Assembly: GCA_964589785.1 (NCBI GenBank)
Contig: CAZPUQ010000006.1
Span: forward strand, 119,539 to 183,538
Reading direction: 5' to 3'
Length of the DNA stretch: 64,000 nt
DNA from: JAGVSR01 sp964589785
Lineage (GTDB): Bacteria; Pseudomonadota; Alphaproteobacteria; Rhizobiales; Hyphomicrobiaceae
Shown here: one piece after another, positions 59,740-64,000 of the stretch
Numbering within the stretch: the first letter of the stretch is position 1
How the letters are laid out: each line of letters begins with the position of its first letter
Notes under the pieces: model-generated
Databases searched by the model: none
What the model was told of the DNA's origin: nothing
The model's input: only the letters and a program-made list of their open reading frames with translations
Translations under genes and position numbers: made by a program

Positions 59740-60969
59740 ATGACCTCGGTCAGCGCTCCCCTCGCTCCCAAGACCTCCGCGCCGTCGCTCGCGCGACGCC
59801 TGCAATTCTGGCGCGGCGTGGAGCTGTCGCCGCTCAACCGCCGGCGCTGGGAGAACTTCAAGGCGAACCGCCGCGGCTACTGGAGCCTGTGGCTCTTCGC
59901 CGTTTTGTTCGTTTTGTCTCTGTTCGCCGAGTTCATCGCCAACGATCGCCCCATCATCATGAGCTACAAGGGCGAGATCCTGATGCCGGTGTTCGTCGAC
60001 TATCCGGAGGAGAAGTTTGGCGGCTTCCTGGCCGTCACGGACTACCGCGACCCGGTGATCCTGAAGGAGATCGAGGCGAACGGCTGGGCTATCTGGCCCC
60101 CGATCGCGTTCTCCTACGACACGATCAACAAGGACTATCCCACCCGGGCGCGCGCGGACGGCACCTGCACAGAGGAGAAGGACGGCATATCGGTTGCAAG
60201 CGGTATCGGCTTTCCTGCCCCGCCGCAGTGGGCCTCGCGCACCAAGCTTTGCCCGGCCGATCCCGAGCAGCTCGCGCGCTTCCATGCCATCGGCAACATG
60301 AACTGGCTCGGCCTCGACGACCAGGGCCGCGACGTGCTCGCCCGCATCATCTACGGCTTCCGCATTTCGGTGGTCTTCGGCCTCATCCTGACCATCCTGG
60401 CGTCGATCGTCGGCGTGGCGGCAGGCGCGGTTCAGGGCTATTTCGGCGGTCGCGTCGATCTCATCTTCCAGCGCTTCCTGGAGATCTGGTCGTCGATCCC
60501 CGAGCTCTATGTCCTGCTCATCATCTCCTCGGTGCTGATCCCCGGCTTCTGGACGCTGCTCCTCGTGCTGCTCGCCTTCCAGTGGACCTCGCTCGTCGGC
60601 ATCGTGCGCGCGGAGTTCCTGCGCGCCCGCAATTTCGAGTACATCCGCGCCGCCCGCGCGCTCGGCCTCTCCGACACGACCATCATGTGGAAGCATCTGC
60701 TTCCCAACGCCATGGTCGCGACGCTGACGTTCCTGCCCTTCAAGCTGTCGGGCTCGGTTGCCCTTCTGACGGCGCTCGACTTCCTGGGACTCGGCCTGCC
60801 CCCCGGCTCGCCGTCGCTCGGCGAGCTCCTGCTGCAGGGCAAGAAGTACCTCGACGCCCCTTGGCTCGGTCTTTCGGGCTTCATCCTGGTGGCGCTGATG
60901 CTGTCGCTGCTGATCTTCATCGGCGAGGCCGTGCGCGACGCGCTCGACCCCAAGAAGACATTCCGCTAA
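59740..60969 (+). CDS. yejE: Peptide ABC transporter permease (YejE-like)
   Basis: This 409-residue permease has an N-terminal helix (about 47-66), a large periplasmic segment of about 130 residues, and five further helices with the motif IRAARALGLSDTTIMWKHLLPNAM near 303-326 that touches the ATPase. It pairs with YejB. It is placed 4 bases after yejB and 10 before yejF. Confidence 0.92.
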   Translation: MTSVSAPLAPKTSAPSLARRLQFWRGVELSPLNRRRWENFKANRRGYWSLWLFAVLFVLSLFAEFIANDRPIIMSYKGEILMPVFVDYPEEKFGGFLAVTDYRDPVILKEIEANGWAIWPPIAFSYDTINKDYPTRARADGTCTEEKDGISVASGIGFPAPPQWASRTKLCPADPEQLARFHAIGNMNWLGLDDQGRDVLARIIYGFRISVVFGLILTILASIVGVAAGAVQGYFGGRVDLIFQRFLEIWSSIPELYVLLIISSVLIPGFWTLLLVLLAFQWTSLVGIVRAEFLRARNFEYIRAARALGLSDTTIMWKHLLPNAMVATLTFLPFKLSGSVALLTALDFLGLGLPPGSPSLGELLLQGKKYLDAPWLGLSGFILVALMLSLLIFIGEAVRDALDPKKTFR

Positions 60970-60979
60970 GGAGCCCCCG

Positions 60980-62659
60980 ATGACCAAGGCGGATCAGAAG
61001 AGGACAATGAGGGCGGCCGCGCCCGGCAGTGCGTCCGACACGCTCATTGACGTCCGCGACCTCAAGGTCGCGTTCCGCTCGGGCGACACGGACACCCTCG
61101 CCGTCAAAGGCGTGAGCTTCCGCATCGGCAAGGGCGAGACGGTGGCGCTCGTCGGCGAATCGGGCTCGGGCAAGAGCGTGTCGGCGCTCTCGATCCTGCG
61201 GCTCCTGCCCTATCCGGCGGCGTCCCATCCGGGAGGCGCGATCCACTTCGAGGGGCGCGACCTCCTCAAGGCGTCCGAGAGGGAGATGCAGGACGTGCGC
61301 GGCAACCGCATCTCCATCATCTTCCAGGAGCCGATGACGTCGCTCAACCCGCTGCACAGCATCGAGAAGCAGGTGGGCGAGGTCATGAAGGCCCACCGCG
61401 GGATGGACAACGGCACCGTGCGCACGCGCGTCGTGGAGCTTCTGCGCAAGGTCGGCATCCGCGACCCGGAAACGCGGCTCGCCGACTACCCGCATCAGCT
61501 TTCGGGCGGGCAGCGCCAGCGTGTGATGATCGCCATGGCGCTCGCCAACGAGCCCGAGCTTCTCATCGCCGACGAGCCGACGACGGCGCTCGACGTGACG
61601 ATCCAGGCGCAGATCCTGGAGCTGCTCGGCGACCTCAAGAAGGAGTTTGGCCTCTCGATGCTGCTCATCACCCACGACCTCGGCATCGTGCGGCGCATGG
61701 CCGACCGCGTCTACGTCATGCGGCAGGGCGAGATCGTCGAGGAGGGCGGCACGGAGGCGATCTTCGCGGACCCGAAGCATCCCTACACCCGCCACCTCAT
61801 CGCCAGCGAGCCCAAGGGCCGCGCGGCTCCCGCGCCGGTGGCGGCCCCCGTGCTCGTCGAGACCGACAACCTCAAGGTCTGGTTCCCCATCAAGCGCGGC
61901 CTCCTGCGCCGGACGGTCGATCACATCAAGGCGGTCGACGGCGTCTCGCTGACCCTGCACGAGGGCGACACGCTGGGCGTGGTCGGCGAATCCGGCTCCG
62001 GCAAGACGACGCTCGGACTGGCCATCCTGCGGCTCATCTCCTCCGACGGGCCCATCGTCTACTGCGGGAGGCGCATCGACGGACTGAACTCCAAGGAGAT
62101 GCGCCCTCTGCGCAAGGAGATGCAGATCGTCTTCCAGGACCCCTACGGCTCGCTGTCCCCGCGGCTGTCGGTGTCGCAGATCATCGAGGAGGGCCTGCAG
62201 ATCCTCAGTCCGGAGCTCGACTACGAGGAGCGCCGCGCGCGCGTGCGCCAGGCGCTCAAGGACGTCGGCCTCGACCCCGACTCGCTCGATCGCTATCCGC
62301 ACGAATTCTCCGGCGGCCAGCGCCAGCGCATCGCGGTCGCACGCGCCATGGTGCTCGAGCCGAAGTTCGTCATGCTCGACGAGCCGACGAGCGCGCTCGA
62401 CCAGAGCGTCCAGGCGCAGATCGTCGATCTCCTGCGCGACCTGCAGGCCAAGCGCGGTCTCGGCTATCTTTTCATCAGTCACGACCTCAAGGTCGTGCGC
62501 GCGCTCTGCAACGACGTGATCGTGATGCGGAACGGCAAGGTCGTGGAGACCGGCACGGCGGAGGCCATCTTCACCGCGCCGAAAGAGGACTACACGCGGG
62601 CGCTGCTCGCGGCCGCCTTCGACATGAAGGTCGTGAAGGCTGGCGCAACCGCCGTCTAG
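60980..62659 (+). CDS. yejF: Peptide ABC transporter ATPase with two fused domains (YejF-like)
   Basis: This 559-residue protein fuses two ABC ATPase domains. First Walker A GESGSGKS at 59-66, with HQLSGGQRQRVMIAMALANEPELLIADEPTT in the middle; second Walker A GESGSGKTT near 335-345, with HEFSGGQRQRIAVARAMVLEPKFVMLDEPTS. Both halves therefore look active. It powers the YejBE permease. It is the last gene of the yej operon. Confidence 0.94.
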   Translation: MTKADQKRTMRAAAPGSASDTLIDVRDLKVAFRSGDTDTLAVKGVSFRIGKGETVALVGESGSGKSVSALSILRLLPYPAASHPGGAIHFEGRDLLKASEREMQDVRGNRISIIFQEPMTSLNPLHSIEKQVGEVMKAHRGMDNGTVRTRVVELLRKVGIRDPETRLADYPHQLSGGQRQRVMIAMALANEPELLIADEPTTALDVTIQAQILELLGDLKKEFGLSMLLITHDLGIVRRMADRVYVMRQGEIVEEGGTEAIFADPKHPYTRHLIASEPKGRAAPAPVAAPVLVETDNLKVWFPIKRGLLRRTVDHIKAVDGVSLTLHEGDTLGVVGESGSGKTTLGLAILRLISSDGPIVYCGRRIDGLNSKEMRPLRKEMQIVFQDPYGSLSPRLSVSQIIEEGLQILSPELDYEERRARVRQALKDVGLDPDSLDRYPHEFSGGQRQRIAVARAMVLEPKFVMLDEPTSALDQSVQAQIVDLLRDLQAKRGLGYLFISHDLKVVRALCNDVIVMRNGKVVETGTAEAIFTAPKEDYTRALLAAAFDMKVVKAGATAV

Positions 62660-62790
62660 GACTGGTGCAGCCGCAACGCAATGGTAAACCGGTCGCGGTG
62701 GGTTTGCTTGACCTTGCGGCCGGGCCCGGCAATGTGCGTCTGGCGCGGCCGGGCCGCGTCGAACCGCCGTCTCAATCGTCCCAGGCAGGC

Positions 62791-64000
62791 ATGGCCGGAC
62801 CTCTCCTCAACACGCTGCGTCTCGCCCGGGCTGGCGTCGTGCTTGCCAGCCACAGCGTGCGCTTCGTGCCCAAGGATGCGCCCGAGCCGCTGCCCTTGAA
62901 GCTCGCCCGCATCGCGACCTGGCCCGTCCGCGTTCTCGCCGCGCCGTTCCAGTGGGGCAAGCCGCGCGATGCGCGGATCTCGAATGCGCTCGCAGCGCTC
63001 GGCCCCTCCTACATCAAGCTCGGCCAGTTCCTCGCCACGCGCGGCGACATCATCGGACCCGAGCTGCAGGGCGATCTCTCCCGGCTCCAGGACCGGCTGC
63101 CGCCGTTCTCCATGGCGGAAGCCCGCCGCGCCATCGAGGCCTCTCTCGGCGGCCGGCTCGAGGACCACTTCGAAGAGTTCGGGCCGCCCGTCGCCGCCGC
63201 CTCCATCGCGCAGGTTCACAAGGCCGTCGTGATCGAGAACGGCGAGCGCCGCAAGGTCGCCGTGAAGATCCTGCGGCCCGGAATCGAGAAGCGCTTCAAC
63301 CGCGATCTCGACAGCTTCCTGTTCGCGGCCCGCGCCATCGAGCGCTGGCACGAGCCGTCGCGACGGCTGCGGCCTGTCGCGGTGGTCGAGAACCTCGCGC
63401 GCACGACCGAGCTCGAGATGGACCTGAGGCTCGAAGCCGCCGCGATCTCGGAGATGGCCGAGAACCTGAACCCCGACGAGGGATTCCGCGTGCCGACCAT
63501 CGATTGGCGGCGCACCGCCAAGCGCGTGCTGACGACGGAGTGGATCGACGGCATTCCCGTCAGCGACCGCGCGGCCCTGAAGGCGGCCGGTTACGATGTG
63601 GACGCGCTCGGCATGACGGTCATCCGCTCGTTCCTGACGCATGCCATGCGCGACGGCTTCTTCCATGCCGACATGCACCAGGGCAACCTGTTCGTCGACA
63701 AGGCAGGCCAGGTCGTCGCCGTCGATTTCGGCATCATGGGGCGTCTCGGGATGCGCGAGCGCCGCTTCCTCGCGGAGATCCTGCACGGCCTCATCACGCG
63801 CGACTACCGCCGCGCGGCGGCGGTGCATTACTGGGCGGGCTACGTGCCGCCGCATCATCCGGTGGAAGTGTTCGCACAGGCGCTGCGCGCGATCGGCGAG
63901 CCGATCCACGGCCGGACGGCGGCCGAGATCTCCATGGCCGATCTATTGGGCCAGCTCTTCGCCTACACCGACGTGTTCGACATGCAGACCCGGCCGGAGC
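62791..64000 (+). CDS. ubiB: UbiB/ABC1-type kinase-like protein (cut by window edge)
   Basis: The first 403 residues are visible. It has the ABC1 pattern: KLGQ at 76-79 in PSYIKLGQFLATRGD, the alanine loop AAAS at 135-138, Lys159 in VAVKI, HADMHQGN at 292-299 and DFG at 312-314. UbiB is an inner membrane protein needed for ubiquinone synthesis, with ATPase rather than ordinary kinase activity. The ATG at 62791 is used, with CAGG just upstream; a GTG at 62698 would add 31 residues. The stop lies beyond the window, so the C-terminal helices are not seen. Confidence 0.88.
   Translation, partial: MAGPLLNTLRLARAGVVLASHSVRFVPKDAPEPLPLKLARIATWPVRVLAAPFQWGKPRDARISNALAALGPSYIKLGQFLATRGDIIGPELQGDLSRLQDRLPPFSMAEARRAIEASLGGRLEDHFEEFGPPVAAASIAQVHKAVVIENGERRKVAVKILRPGIEKRFNRDLDSFLFAARAIERWHEPSRRLRPVAVVENLARTTELEMDLRLEAAAISEMAENLNPDEGFRVPTIDWRRTAKRVLTTEWIDGIPVSDRAALKAAGYDVDALGMTVIRSFLTHAMRDGFFHADMHQGNLFVDKAGQVVAVDFGIMGRLGMRERRFLAEILHGLITRDYRRAAAVHYWAGYVPPHHPVEVFAQALRAIGEPIHGRTAAEISMADLLGQLFAYTDVFDMQTRPE

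Noticed and set aside
1..64000. tRNA, rRNA, CRISPR, insertion sequence or prophage features
   Set aside because: I found no tRNA-like cloverleaf, rRNA stretch, spaced direct-repeat array, transposase motif or phage gene on reading both strands; small RNAs cannot be excluded without computation.

Overview
The window is high-GC DNA with dense gene packing, many 4-base ATGA/GTGA overlaps and Shine-Dalgarno-led starts. The cycM/kdsB/pheA neighbourhood, the PhaAB-type Mrp antiporter, a pentameric-channel homologue and a PQQ alcohol dehydrogenase with its own cytochrome all suggest an alphaproteobacterium, most likely of the Hyphomicrobiales. That placement comes from gene content only. No rRNA, tRNA, CRISPR array, insertion sequence or phage gene was seen.

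Region 1 (1-18.7 kb) is a surface-glycan locus. On the minus strand lie an MsbA-type ABC exporter (cut by the window edge), a family 2 glycosyltransferase and an RTX metalloprotease of the serralysin type. They are followed by a sugar-modification block: DegT aminotransferase, 4,6-dehydratase-type epimerase, an ATP-grasp/HAD fusion, a methyltransferase, a polyprenyl-type glycosyltransferase, a WbqC-like protein and a large GT-C-like membrane protein. A family 92 glycosyltransferase (plus), a polysaccharide pyruvyl transferase (minus, probably starting at ATT), a second family 2 glycosyltransferase paralogous to the first, and a flippase-like membrane protein (both plus) complete it. By eye this part is less GC-rich than the right half.

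Region 2 (18.7-29.7 kb) holds an AraC regulator, a secreted DUF1254/DUF1214 protein, a prokaryotic pentameric ligand-gated ion channel homologue, and a minus-strand cluster of five little-known proteins (coiled-coil, one-TM coiled-coil, TelA-like helical, DUF2905, DUF937). A cyclopropane-fatty-acid synthase follows. Region 3 (29.7-39.5 kb) carries a complete six-gene Mrp/Mnh cation/proton antiporter operon (mrpAB fused), an orphan membrane protein, an L,D-transpeptidase and a small membrane protein.

Region 4 (39.7-49.5 kb) is catabolic. A plus-strand operon encodes a PQQ alcohol dehydrogenase, a pentapeptide-repeat protein, two small exported proteins, a cytochrome c and a SoxYZ-like carrier. 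Opposite it are ethanolamine ammonia-lyase (eutB, eutC) and an ethanolamine permease, divergent from a EutR-like AraC regulator. Region 5 (49.5-64 kb) has a minus-strand operon kdsB-pheA-SDR-uup, a divergent membrane-anchored cytochrome c ending in a clear intrinsic terminator, a yej-type peptide ABC importer with two tandem substrate-binding proteins, and the start of ubiB.

The best candidates for undescribed biology are the sugar-modification block with its ATP-grasp/HAD fusion (4.9-11.5 kb) and the five-gene coiled-coil/TelA-like cluster (22.9-28.1 kb).
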